From the NCBI GenBank assembly GCA_021779435.1, contig JAJYAR010000026.1:1-13893 (forward strand): a stretch of DNA of 13,893 bases, in the 5' to 3' direction. Of this stretch, positions 6,490 to 13,818 are shown one piece after another; within the stretch, counting starts at the first letter, position 1; each line of letters opens with the position of its first letter. The position numbers were made by a program, and so were the translations under genes. The notes under the pieces are model-generated. The model did not search any database and was not told the origin of the DNA. It saw only the letters and a program-made list of their open reading frames with translations. This DNA is from a bacterium. Its GTDB lineage: Bacteria; Verrucomicrobiota; Verrucomicrobiae; JAJYAR01.

Positions 6490-7734
6490 TTTGATTTCCC
6501 TCCCAGATCGGAAGACGCGTCGCCAAGCGACGATCCGGGTGCCGGCGCGCCGCTCGCCCTCGACTCGCTCGCCATGCGCTGGCAGATGCTCGTCGGCCAG
6601 GGCCGGCGTCCGGTCGGCGTGCGCCTGGCGATGCGCTCCCGCAGCGCGGCCGACGCAGCGCCGCTGTCCGGACTGATGAGCGGCGTGGTGCGCGGATTCA
6701 CCGACGGCGACAACGGCGTGTTTCCGCACGGACTCGTCCTCCTCGCTCCACAGGGCTTCCGGTACGACGCGGCGATGGCGCGATGGACGGCACCGCGCAA
6801 CGTCCTGATCGAGGTTCCCGACAGCGAACTGGGAGACGAGGAACGGACGCGCGTCCGTTTCGAAACCCGGCGCCAAGGCGTGCGCCACGTCCTGCGGGCG
6901 GACGGCGCGCTGCCGGAACGCGAGTGCCTGCAGTTCTTCCAATACGTGATCGGCCATGGCGCCGACCTCCGGGCGGGCGCGGCGACACTGCCCGTGCCCC
7001 TGCTGTCGCTGGATTCCGGCTCGCTCGAGCAGGCGTCGGCAGCCCTGGACGGCGGTGCGCATGCCGTCGTCGGCTGGCCTCTGGGCCCCAAGGCGCCCGA
7101 TGCGGAGCAGGGATTTTCGCCATCGCAGCGGGCGATCCTCGAACTGGTGCGGCTGGTGCAGACCGATGCCGATCTGCGCACGGTCGAGCAGGTTTTCGAG
7201 GCGGAACCTCTCCTGGCGTACATGTTGCTCACGCTGGCGAACAGCCCGGCATTCCGCCGCGGCGGACCGACAACCTCGCTGCGCCAGGCGGTGGCGTCGA
7301 TCGGCTACGGCCGCCTCGTCAAGTGGCTGGTCCTGCTGCTGGCGATTTCCAACCGCGACGGCCAGAACACCCCCCTGATCTTCGCGTCGCTGGTACGCGC
7401 CCACTGCATGGAAGCGCTGGTGCTGGCCGCCACCCGATCGACCGCCCAGGCGGACGAAGCGTTCATCGTCGGTGCGTTCACATTGCTGGACCGGATCATC
7501 GGCCAGACTCTCGACGTGCTGCTCCGCGAGATCGACCTGCCGGAAGCCGCGAACGCGGCCTTGCTGCGGCGCGATGGGCCGCTCGGGCCGTACCTCGACA
7601 CCGTACTCGCCCTCGAAGCGGGCGCGGAGGAATCGGTCGCGGTCGCGGCCGAACTGCCGGTCGACTCCGACCTCCTCAACAAGTCCCTGCTGCGCGCCAT
7701 CGCGATGGCGGATTCGATGCTCGCGCTGGTCTGA
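6487..7734 (+). CDS. HDOD-domain signalling protein with eroded EAL-like N-terminal half
   Basis: 415 aa from a TTG start with a good Shine-Dalgarno. Residues about 211-405 match an HDOD domain: SPSQRAILELVRLVQTDADL, then FEAEPLLAYMLLTLANSPAF (the NS-x-x-F pattern) and SLRQAVASIGYGRLVKWLVLLLA. This is the arrangement seen in EAL-HDOD (YuxH-like) proteins. Residues about 30-205 occupy the place of the EAL domain, but the EAL signature and the acidic metal-binding residues of c-di-GMP phosphodiesterases are not visible. Catalysis is therefore unlikely and any role would be binding or scaffolding. HDOD domains relate to HD hydrolases but usually lack the HD residues and act in signalling. The N-terminal 25 residues are acidic and proline-rich. 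The neighbouring divergent SET gene gives no clear functional hint. Confidence 0.82.
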   Translation: MFDFPPRSEDASPSDDPGAGAPLALDSLAMRWQMLVGQGRRPVGVRLAMRSRSAADAAPLSGLMSGVVRGFTDGDNGVFPHGLVLLAPQGFRYDAAMARWTAPRNVLIEVPDSELGDEERTRVRFETRRQGVRHVLRADGALPERECLQFFQYVIGHGADLRAGAATLPVPLLSLDSGSLEQASAALDGGAHAVVGWPLGPKAPDAEQGFSPSQRAILELVRLVQTDADLRTVEQVFEAEPLLAYMLLTLANSPAFRRGGPTTSLRQAVASIGYGRLVKWLVLLLAISNRDGQNTPLIFASLVRAHCMEALVLAATRSTAQADEAFIVGAFTLLDRIIGQTLDVLLREIDLPEAANAALLRRDGPLGPYLDTVLALEAGAEESVAVAAELPVDSDLLNKSLLRAIAMADSMLALV

Positions 7735-7776
7735 ACGGCGGCACGCCGCTCCACCGCACTCCGCAGAAGACGGCCG

Positions 7777-7801
7777 CCCGGCCTGCGTCACCGCGGCCGG
7801 G
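7777..7801. terminator. Strong hairpin between convergent HDOD and topB genes
   Basis: CCCGGCC (7777-7783) pairs with GGCCGGG (7795-7801); inside, GCG (7785-7787) pairs with CGC (7792-7794) around a TCAC loop, with T7784 bulged. It is a 10-bp stem in the 88-bp gap between convergent gene ends. On the minus strand a TCTTCT-containing stretch follows. It is likely a bidirectional terminator. Confidence 0.5.
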
Positions 7802-7822
7802 AAGCGCGGCGGCGCCCTCCGC

Positions 7823-10441
7823 CTATTCCGTCGCCTCCGCGGTCTTCTTCGCGCGCGACGCCGTCTTCCGCGCCGCGGGCCGCTTCCTGGCAGTTCCCTC
7901 GCCATCCTTCTCCGCCGACGCCGCAGTGCCACGGGGCTCGAACTCGAACCCGATGGTGCCGTCCGGCTTGGTCAGCAGGAACGCCGCGAACTTGCGCCGG
8001 GTGCGATTGGACACGAAGCCGCGCAGCAGGTCGGTGCGACCCTGGGTGAGCAGCTTGCGCATCTGCTCGGGCTCGATCGGCTGCTGCAGAATGACGCGCC
8101 CCGAACGGAAATCGCAACTGCGCGCCGGCCCGACCGATTTCTCGCATACATAGGCCATCGGCTGCTCGAACACCCCTGCGCCGCATTTCGGGCACGGCCC
8201 CAGCGGGGTGAGTCCGGTGAAATCGACCGCGCCGCCGTCTTCCGCCTCGCCAGCGTTGCCGAAGTCGAACTCCAGCTTGAACTCCGGCGAAAGCTTCAAC
8301 ACCGCCGAGAACGGCCGGCCCATCTTGCTGCGGAAGCCGGACAGGGGGCCGATCTGGCGGTCGCGCAACAACTGCTCGACCTCCTCGATCTCGAACGTGC
8401 GGCTGCCCGGGTGCTTCGGAATCGAGAAGTCGCAGTGGGTGCAGGCAAAGCGGCGATAGTTCTCCTGCACCACGGCGCCGCATTTCGGGCACGGCGTGCG
8501 CAGCGTGGCATAGTCACCCGGCACGGTGTCCGACTCGTAGCTCTTGGCCCGCTCGACGATCCGGCTGGTCATGGTCGCGATGTCGCGCATGAACGTCGCA
8601 CGATCCAGCGCGCCATGCTCGATCATCGCCAGCCGTTGCTCCCAATCCCCGGTGAGCTCCGGCGCCGTCAACTCGTCGACGCCCAACCCGCGCAACAACG
8701 TCATGAGCTGGAATGCCTTCGCGGTCGGATGCAGCTCGCGCCCGTCCCGAACGAGGTACCGCTCGGTGAGCAGCCCTTCGATGATCGCGGCCCGGGTGGC
8801 CGGCGTGCCCAGGCCCTTGCCCTCCATCGCCGCGCGCAGTTCGTCATCGTCGACCAGCTTCCCCGCACCCTCCATCGCCGACAGCAAGGTCGCCTCGGTG
8901 TATCGCGCCGGCGGCTTGGTCTGCAGGGCCGGGGCGTCGATCGATTCGGTGCGGATCGGCTCTCCGGCCTCGATCGCAACCAGGGACCCCTGCTCGGACT
9001 GCGCGTCGCGGCCGTGGATCTCCAACCATCCGGCCTTGACGAGCACCTTCCCCTCGGTCTTGAAGCGGTGGCCTTGCACCTCCGTGAAGCGCGTGGTGAC
9101 GAGATACTCCGCGGCCGGATAGAAGACGGACAGAAAGCGCCGCACCACGAGGTCATAGATGCGCCACTCCGGCTCGGAGAGCGTTCCCGGCGCCTGCAGG
9201 GTTGGAACGATGGCGAAGTGGTCCGACACTTTCGAGTCGTCGAACACGCGCTTGTTCGGACGCACCCAATCGTTCTGCAGGATGGTTGCCGCGAACCCGC
9301 CGTATTGCGCGAACCCCTCCGCGCCGGCCTCGGCCGCACTCCTGGCCTTCGATCGCCCGCGTCCGGACTGGGCGGCGCCGTCCCCGGTCATCAGCTGCAG
9401 CGTCTGCTTCACGACCTCGATGTAATCCTGCGGCAGCGCGCGCGAATCGGTCCGGGGGTAGGTCAGGACCTTGTGCTTTTCATACAGCGCCTGCGCAAGC
9501 GCCAGCGTATTCTTCGCGGAAAAACCAAAGCGGCCATTGGCCTCGCGCTGCAACGAGGTGAGGTCGAAGAGCAGCGGCGATTGCTGGGTCGCCGGCTTGG
9601 ACTCTTCCGTTGCCGTCCCGGTCTGGCCGCGGCAGGCGGCGACGATCGCATCGGCATCGGCACGGTTCCAGAGCCGTTCCGCCCGGGCTTCGGCGTCGTC
9701 CTCCGGCTTCTTGAACTTGGGGTCGATCCATCGCCCTTCGTACGTGCCGGCCCGACAGCCGAACTGCGCGCGCACTTCCCAATAGTCGCGCGGCACGAAC
9801 TTCCGGATGCGATCCTCCCGGTCGACGACGACCGCGAGCGTCGGCGTCTGCACCCGGCCCACGGTGGTGAGAAAGAAGCCGCCGTCCTTGCTGTTGAACG
9901 CCGTCATGGCGCGCGTGCCGTTGATTCCGACCAGCCAGTCGGCTTCGGAACGGCAGCGGGCGGCGTCGGCAAGCGGCTGCATCGCCTCGTCCGAACGCAG
10001 GTGCGCAAACGCATCCCGGATGGCGGCCGGGGTCATCGACTGCAGCCAGAGGCGCTGGATCGGCTGCTTGGCGCCGGCATGCTGGACGATGTAGCGGAAA
10101 ATCAGCTCGCCTTCGCGACCCGCGTCGCAGGCGTTGATGAGCGCGCCGACGTCCTTGCGCTTGACGAGCTTGCTGAGCAGCTTGAGGCGCGCCTCGGAGC
10201 GTTCGATCGGATGCAGCGCGAAGTGCGGCGGAATGACGGGCAGGTGGGCGAAGCTCCACTTGCCGCGCTTGACCTCATACTCTTCCGGCGCGTGCAACTC
10301 CAGGAGATGGCCGACGGCGGACGACAGGACGTATTCGTCGCTTTCAAAATAGTCCTGCTCTTTCGCGAAGCCGCCGAGCGCGCGCGCGATGTCGGCAGCA
10401 ACCGAGGGTTTTTCCGCAATGATGAGGGTCTTTTTGCTCAT
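7823..10441 (-). CDS. topB: DNA topoisomerase III
   Basis: 872 aa type IA topoisomerase that cuts one DNA strand, passes another and reseals; it helps separate linked replication and recombination intermediates. The TOPRIM domain opens with TLIIAEKPSVAADIARALGG (E10) and contains NACDAGREGELIFR (D106 to E112). The active-site tyrosine is Y328 in VLTYPRTDSRALP. Two C-terminal four-cysteine zinc motifs follow: C651/C654/C667/C670 and C750/C753/C766/C776, each linked to a topoisomerase C-terminal repeat. The last 23 residues are a basic Arg/Lys/Ala tail. It is longer than E. coli TopB (653 aa) because of the zinc region. ATG 10441 gives MSKKTLIIAEKP, as expected for the family. The frame stays open to 10576, but that part runs through 13-bp repeats and is not family-like. 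No good Shine-Dalgarno precedes the ATG. Confidence 0.95.
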   Translation of the reverse strand: MSKKTLIIAEKPSVAADIARALGGFAKEQDYFESDEYVLSSAVGHLLELHAPEEYEVKRGKWSFAHLPVIPPHFALHPIERSEARLKLLSKLVKRKDVGALINACDAGREGELIFRYIVQHAGAKQPIQRLWLQSMTPAAIRDAFAHLRSDEAMQPLADAARCRSEADWLVGINGTRAMTAFNSKDGGFFLTTVGRVQTPTLAVVVDREDRIRKFVPRDYWEVRAQFGCRAGTYEGRWIDPKFKKPEDDAEARAERLWNRADADAIVAACRGQTGTATEESKPATQQSPLLFDLTSLQREANGRFGFSAKNTLALAQALYEKHKVLTYPRTDSRALPQDYIEVVKQTLQLMTGDGAAQSGRGRSKARSAAEAGAEGFAQYGGFAATILQNDWVRPNKRVFDDSKVSDHFAIVPTLQAPGTLSEPEWRIYDLVVRRFLSVFYPAAEYLVTTRFTEVQGHRFKTEGKVLVKAGWLEIHGRDAQSEQGSLVAIEAGEPIRTESIDAPALQTKPPARYTEATLLSAMEGAGKLVDDDELRAAMEGKGLGTPATRAAIIEGLLTERYLVRDGRELHPTAKAFQLMTLLRGLGVDELTAPELTGDWEQRLAMIEHGALDRATFMRDIATMTSRIVERAKSYESDTVPGDYATLRTPCPKCGAVVQENYRRFACTHCDFSIPKHPGSRTFEIEEVEQLLRDRQIGPLSGFRSKMGRPFSAVLKLSPEFKLEFDFGNAGEAEDGGAVDFTGLTPLGPCPKCGAGVFEQPMAYVCEKSVGPARSCDFRSGRVILQQPIEPEQMRKLLTQGRTDLLRGFVSNRTRRKFAAFLLTKPDGTIGFEFEPRGTAASAEKDGEGTARKRPAARKTASRAKKTAEATE

Positions 10442-10453
10442 GGTGGGGTCGGC

Positions 10454-10544
10454 ACGCGTCGGCTCCAGTGGTCGGCTCCGGTAGTTCGTTCCGGCAGTTC
10501 GTTCCGGTAGTTGGTTTCGGCAGTTGGCGCCGGCAGTTGGCGCC
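10454..10544. repeat. Degenerate 13-bp tandem repeat array (about seven units)
   Basis: Units start at 10454, 10467, 10480, 10493, 10506, 10519 and 10532, all exactly 13 bp apart. Clear units are GGTAGTTCGTTCC, GGCAGTTCGTTCC, GGTAGTTGGTTTC and GGCAGTTGGCGCC (twice, identical). The two nearest topB (ACGCGTCGGCTCC and AGTGGTCGGCTCC) are more diverged from the rest but share 10 of 13 bases with each other. The 13-bp period shifts the reading frame at every unit, so this is not a protein repeat. It occupies the topB leader or promoter region. Confidence 0.85.
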
Positions 10545-10584
10545 GGTAAGCCCGCTCCTTTTTTCCAGGATAACAAACTGCCGC

Positions 10585-10618
10585 GGACGGCTCGTCCCCC
10601 GGATCCGGCACCGGATCC
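10585..10618 (-). terminator. Two hairpins downstream of dprA
   Basis: GGATCCGG (10601-10608) and CCGGATCC (10611-10618) form an inverted repeat starting 5 bp beyond the dprA stop; GGACG-GCT-CGTCC (10585-10597) is a second small hairpin. No T-tract follows on the minus strand, so they may weaken rather than stop transcription into topB. Confidence 0.3.
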
Positions 10619-10622
10619 CGGC

Positions 10623-11561
10623 CTACACCAGCCGCTGGTACCGATTCCCCGGCAGGCGCTCCACTTTCCGCATCAACTCGAGTTCCAGCAACGCCGCGGC
10701 GAGGCTTCCCGGATCTTCCCGCAGGCGGGCCGCCAGGGTGTCGAGATCGACCGGGTCGTATCCCATCGCCGCGAGCCTGCGATCGCCGCCCGATCGGGCC
10801 CGCGCCGGCTGCGCCGCCGGATCGGGTAGCCCCCCGTCATGGAATTCCTCGAGGATGTCCTGCGCCGACTCGACGAGCTTCGCGCCGTCGCGGATCAGGC
10901 GATGGCAGCCGCGGTGCATCGGCGCGTGGATCGAACCGGGCAGCGCGAACACCTCCCTGCCGAGATCGGCAGCCCAGCGGGCGGTGATCAAGGATCCCGA
11001 GCGCATCGTCGCCTCGGCGACCAGAACGCCGCGGGCAAGCGCGGCGATGATGCGGTTGCGCCGGGGGAAGTGGTCGCGGCGCACCCCCATTCCGGGCGGG
11101 AATTCGGCAATCAACAGCCCGTCGCGCGCCAGCGCTTCGGCGAGCGGCCGATTCGACGGCGGATACACGATGTCGATCCCCGTGCCGAGGACGGCGATTG
11201 TGCCGCCGCCCGCGTCGAGCGCCCCCCAGTGCGCAGCACTGTCGATGCCGCGCGCCATGCCGCTGACGATGCAATAGCCGACCCGCGCCAGGTGGCCGGA
11301 AAACGCGCGCGCGTTGCACCTCCCCTGCTCGGTGGCATTACGGCTGCCGACGATGGCGAGCGCCGGAGCGCGCAGCAGATCGCGCCGACCGACACCGAAG
11401 AGCGCGGGCGGCGGATCGTTGAGATGCAACAGGGACGGCGGGTAGTCCGGGTCGCCGCGGCTCAGCACGAACCGCCCGGGGCCGCCGCACAGCCAGCGCC
11501 GCACGGCATCCGGGGCCGATTCCTCCGCTGTCCCGCCGTCGGCCGCCGCCCCGAACCGCAC
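10623..11561 (-). CDS. dprA: DNA-processing protein DprA, lacking the N-terminal SAM-like domain
   Basis: 312 aa. DprA binds single-stranded DNA entering during natural transformation and helps load RecA. The extended Rossmann domain (about 30-235) is intact: DPDYPPSLL, AIVGSRNATEQG, VSGMARGIDSAAHWGAL, GTIAVLGTGIDIVYPPSN, GLLIAEFPPG, FPRRNRIIAALA, SGSLITARWAADLGREVFALPG. A C-terminal winged-helix (about 266-312; DLDTLAARL to ERLPGNRYQRLV) is present. Only about 30 residues precede the Rossmann domain, so the SAM-like N-terminal domain seen in E. coli DprA (374 aa) is missing; short forms such as that of Helicobacter also lack it. The start is GTG 11561, 22 bp after the LysM gene stop, with a G-rich stretch but no classic Shine-Dalgarno. 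No earlier in-frame start looks credible. Confidence 0.9.
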   Translation of the reverse strand: MRFGAAADGGTAEESAPDAVRRWLCGGPGRFVLSRGDPDYPPSLLHLNDPPPALFGVGRRDLLRAPALAIVGSRNATEQGRCNARAFSGHLARVGYCIVSGMARGIDSAAHWGALDAGGGTIAVLGTGIDIVYPPSNRPLAEALARDGLLIAEFPPGMGVRRDHFPRRNRIIAALARGVLVAEATMRSGSLITARWAADLGREVFALPGSIHAPMHRGCHRLIRDGAKLVESAQDILEEFHDGGLPDPAAQPARARSGGDRRLAAMGYDPVDLDTLAARLREDPGSLAAALLELELMRKVERLPGNRYQRLV

Positions 11562-11583
11562 GCCGCCCCCGGGGTGGGAGGAC

Positions 11584-12912
11584 TTACCGCGCCGCCGCCA
11601 TGTCCGCCGTCGACTCCGTGTCGCCGGGCTGCTGGAAATAATCGCCGACGCGCACCGGATTGGTGGCGGTCATGAGCAACGCATAGGAAATGCCGTCGAA
11701 CACCCGGAACACGAACATGCGCCCGGCATGCACGTCGGGAAGGCGCACATGCTCCTGATCCGAGCTGGTCTGGTCGACCATGGTCGCGCCGGGCTGCAGA
11801 ACGGTCAGGACATCGCCGATCTCCAATCCGTCCCGCGCGCCCCGATCGATCGCCACCACACTGTCCGCGCCGACGCTGGTCACGCCGCCGTAGACCGCGA
11901 CGATCCGCCCATGCACGGGCTTGTCGGGACGCCGGGGAACGTATGCGATGAGATCCTGATGCTCGATCGGAACCAGCCGGTCGCCCGCGCCGATCTCGCG
12001 GACGCTATCGAGGATCCGCAGTTTCGAGATCGGCCCCGCCTGGATCACCTGCGCCGTGCCCAGATAGCGCGCCTCGTAGGCGATGGGTTTCTTGTGGGCG
12101 ACGTCGTCGGGCTCATACATCGGCTCGGCCGCGCCGAACACGTGGTATGTCTGCGCCGCGTCCTTGCGGATTCCGCGGGCATAGAAAAAATCGTTCTCGC
12201 CGAGATACAGGCGGTCGTCCTGCGTGGCGATGACTTCGGGGAACTTGTTGAGTTCCGACGCGCTCACGACCCTGCGTTGCGAAAGAAACGGCTCGATCAG
12301 GTTGTTGGGAATGCTCGAAATCGGCTTGGCCGAGGTCGGGCCGAGATCCCGGACGCGCGGGCTCAACTTCACGATTTCAAACACCGAGCCATGACCGGAC
12401 GAACCCGTCGATGCGATCCCGGCTTGACCGGCACCCGCACCGCCTTCCAACGTCAGCCGCGCGCGGCCGTTCGTCTTCACCAGCACCAGGACCTGGCCCG
12501 GATAGATCCAGTGGGGGTTGCGGATCTGGGTGCGATTCATCCCCCACAACTCCGGCCAGCGCCAGGGGGAGCGGAGATAGCGCGAGGCCAGGGCCCACAA
12601 GGTGTCGCCGCGCTGGACGACGTGACGGTCCGGCGCATCGGGCGCGAGCGCCGACAGCGGCACCCCGGCGCGCGCAACCTGATCCGCGATGGCGCGCTGG
12701 CCGGCCGTGACCGGCTCGGACCGCGGCGCGGCCCAGGCGGCGAGCGCACACGGCAACAAGGCCGCGACCACGGTCACCCGCAGGATCGAAGCCGCCCCCC
12801 CCGATTGCGTGCGGACCCGCGCGCGGGCGCGGATCGCCGGCGGGGTAGACTCGCGGGCAGGGACGGGTTGGCCGCAGCGCGCATTGCGCGGGCAATCATC
12901 GGGACTCATCAT
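11584..12912 (-). CDS. Secreted LysM-domain protein
   Basis: 442 aa from ATG 12912. A hydrophobic segment at about 43-61 (ILRVTVVAALLPCALAAWA) is a signal peptide ending AWA, preceded by an unusually long basic N-region, so the true start may be later than any visible ATG. Residues 97-144 are a LysM domain: HVVQRGDTLWALASRYL, SPWRWPELWGMNRTQIRNPHWIYPGQVLVL, which binds peptidoglycan. The rest (about 170-440) is a beta-rich region ending in VFRVFDGISYALLMTATNPVRVGDYF, as in the LysM proteins encoded beside dprA in betaproteobacteria. Its exact role is unknown; an envelope location is likely. AGGG lies 11 bases before ATG 12912; a second ATG at 12909 follows at once, and a further in-frame ATG lies at 13005. 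It heads the lysM-dprA-topB strand and is divergent from def. Confidence 0.85.
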   Translation of the reverse strand: MMSPDDCPRNARCGQPVPARESTPPAIRARARVRTQSGGAASILRVTVVAALLPCALAAWAAPRSEPVTAGQRAIADQVARAGVPLSALAPDAPDRHVVQRGDTLWALASRYLRSPWRWPELWGMNRTQIRNPHWIYPGQVLVLVKTNGRARLTLEGGAGAGQAGIASTGSSGHGSVFEIVKLSPRVRDLGPTSAKPISSIPNNLIEPFLSQRRVVSASELNKFPEVIATQDDRLYLGENDFFYARGIRKDAAQTYHVFGAAEPMYEPDDVAHKKPIAYEARYLGTAQVIQAGPISKLRILDSVREIGAGDRLVPIEHQDLIAYVPRRPDKPVHGRIVAVYGGVTSVGADSVVAIDRGARDGLEIGDVLTVLQPGATMVDQTSSDQEHVRLPDVHAGRMFVFRVFDGISYALLMTATNPVRVGDYFQQPGDTESTADMAAAR

Positions 12913-12961
12913 GTTCGGATCGACCCTATTTTTGATGTGACCCGCCCTTCCAGCGGAAGCA

Positions 12962-12986
12962 GGCCCGGCCGCAGGGCCCGGCCGCA
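12962..12986. repeat. 12-bp direct repeat, period 13
   Basis: GGCCCGGCCGCA at 12962-12973 and 12975-12986, separated by one G. It lies upstream of the LysM gene start and is again a period-13 duplication. Confidence 0.85.
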
Positions 12987-13003
12987 AGATGGGCGGTGCG
13001 CGC

Positions 13004-13024
13004 ATCGTACCGCTACGATAGCGG
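13004..13024. promoter_or_regulatory. Overlapping, mutually exclusive hairpins
   Basis: ATCGTA-CCGC-TACGAT (13004-13019) and CCGCTA-CGA-TAGCGG (13010-13024) are both perfect 6-bp inverted repeats that share bases, so only one can form at a time. They lie between the divergent LysM and def genes. Confidence 0.45.
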
Positions 13025-13240
13025 GTTGAAGCGGAAATTTTCTACCGAATCCGGTACTGCCACAATCGATTCGGCGCCGATCCGGCCCCGGATCCGCGCC
13101 TGGAATGGGCAGTCCGGACGGATGATGAATGGATCGGGCTGCGGCGGGCATGATGCCGGCCGAACCGGAATTTGCGGAACTCCCCGAAAATCCGGGGCAC
13201 GCTGCTGCCGGTTTTTTGCGCGAAGATCCGGGCGCTTCGC

Positions 13241-13275
13241 GGCGGGATGGTTTTGGCGGTTGGATGGTTGGATGG
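13241..13275 (+). repeat. GG-tract run and 8-bp tandem duplication before def
   Basis: TTGGATGG is repeated in tandem at 13260-13267 and 13268-13275, ending four bases before the def ATG. Nine GG or GGG tracts lie between 13241 and 13275. The stretch serves as the weak ribosome binding region of def and could fold into a two-layer G-quadruplex. Confidence 0.55.
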
Positions 13276-13279
13276 TTTT

Positions 13280-13816
13280 ATGGCGATCTTGACGATATTG
13301 GAATACCCGGACCGGCGCCTGCACAAGGTGGCGCGGCCGGTGACGACCTTCGATGACCGTCTGCACAAGCTGCTCGCGGACATGACCGAGACGATGTACG
13401 CCGCCAACGGCGTCGGCCTGGCGGCAACGCAGGTCGATGTGCACGAGCGGGTGGTGCTGCTCGACCTCTCGGAGACGCGGAGCGAACTGCGCGTGTTCGT
13501 CAATCCGACGCTGACCTGGGCCTCCCCCGAGACCGCCGAAGGCGAAGAGGGCTGCCTGTCCGTTCCCGGCGTGTTCGACAAGGTGACCCGGCCCGCCAAG
13601 GTGCGCGTGCGCGCCCAGGACGCCCATGGCAACGAATTCGAACTCGAATGCGAGGATCGGCTCGCCGTGGCGATCCAGCACGAGATCGATCATCTCGACG
13701 GCAAGGTGTTCGTGGAAAAGCTGTCGCTGCTCAAGCAGGCGCGGGCGCGCGCCAAACTGCGCAAGCGGCAGATGGAGCGACAACGCGGTCCCCGGCGCGA
13801 GCCGGCAGGTCTGTGA
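13280..13816 (+). CDS. def: Peptide deformylase
   Basis: 178 aa metalloenzyme that removes the formyl group from the N-terminal methionine of new proteins in the cytoplasm. All three family motifs are present: GVGLAATQ (44-51), EGCLS (90-94) with metal ligand C92, and QHEIDHLDG (133-141) with metal ligands H134 and H138 and catalytic E135. The ATG at 13280 gives MAILTILEYPDRRLHKVA, the expected beginning; the frame is open for 36 more codons upstream, but those lie in the G-rich leader and are not family-like. The basic C-terminus (KQARARAKLRKRQ) is typical for Gram-negative members. The stop TGA lies 2 bp before the next ATG, so def and fmt form an operon, as in many bacteria. Confidence 0.95.
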   Translation: MAILTILEYPDRRLHKVARPVTTFDDRLHKLLADMTETMYAANGVGLAATQVDVHERVVLLDLSETRSELRVFVNPTLTWASPETAEGEEGCLSVPGVFDKVTRPAKVRVRAQDAHGNEFELECEDRLAVAIQHEIDHLDGKVFVEKLSLLKQARARAKLRKRQMERQRGPRREPAGL

Positions 13817-13818
13817 GC

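Larger units (their letters stand above)
10442..10622. other. dprA-topB intergenic region
   Basis: This 181-bp gap carries the 13-bp repeat array next to topB, an isolated AAGGAG on the minus strand (10558-10553) with no start codon at a suitable distance, and two hairpins next to the dprA end. No gene is visible. In several betaproteobacteria I expect a small DUF494 (smg) gene between dprA and the topoisomerase gene; it is absent here. Confidence 0.6.
12913..13279. promoter_or_regulatory. lysM/def divergent intergenic region (367 bp), rich in dyads
   Basis: No gene is visible; open frames here lack coding features. It contains a 12-bp direct repeat at 12962-12986, two overlapping hairpins at 13004-13024, CCGAATC/GATTCGG (13045-13051 with 13068-13074), the perfect palindrome TCGGCGCCGA (13071-13080), a 7-bp stem CGCGAAG/CTTCGCG (13219-13225 with 13235-13241) and a GG-tract run before the def start. 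Promoters of both divergent genes must lie here, but no clear sigma-70 pair stands out. Confidence 0.6.

Noticed and set aside
7472..10510. A 1012-codon open frame on the plus strand opposite topB
   Set aside because: Its minus-strand counterpart shows every topoisomerase III motif. The plus frame is Arg/Gln/His-rich without recognisable domains, as expected from antisense of a GC-rich gene, and it also overlaps the end of the HDOD gene.
10454..10544. The 13-bp units as a CRISPR array or plasmid iterons
   Set aside because: Units are directly abutting with no spacers and too short for CRISPR. No cas, replication-initiator or plasmid gene is nearby.
10442..10576. A 45-codon N-terminal extension of topB from a TTG
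   Set aside because: It runs through the 13-bp repeats in shifting frames and is not family-like; ATG 10441 gives the expected TopB beginning.
13219..13241. The hairpin with a nearby T-run as an intrinsic terminator
   Set aside because: The T-run (13212-13217) precedes the stem on the plus strand, and on the minus strand it reads as A, so neither direction has hairpin then U-tract.
13129..13356. A 75-codon frame upstream of and overlapping def
   Set aside because: It overlaps the start of def in another frame, has no ribosome binding site and no recognisable features.
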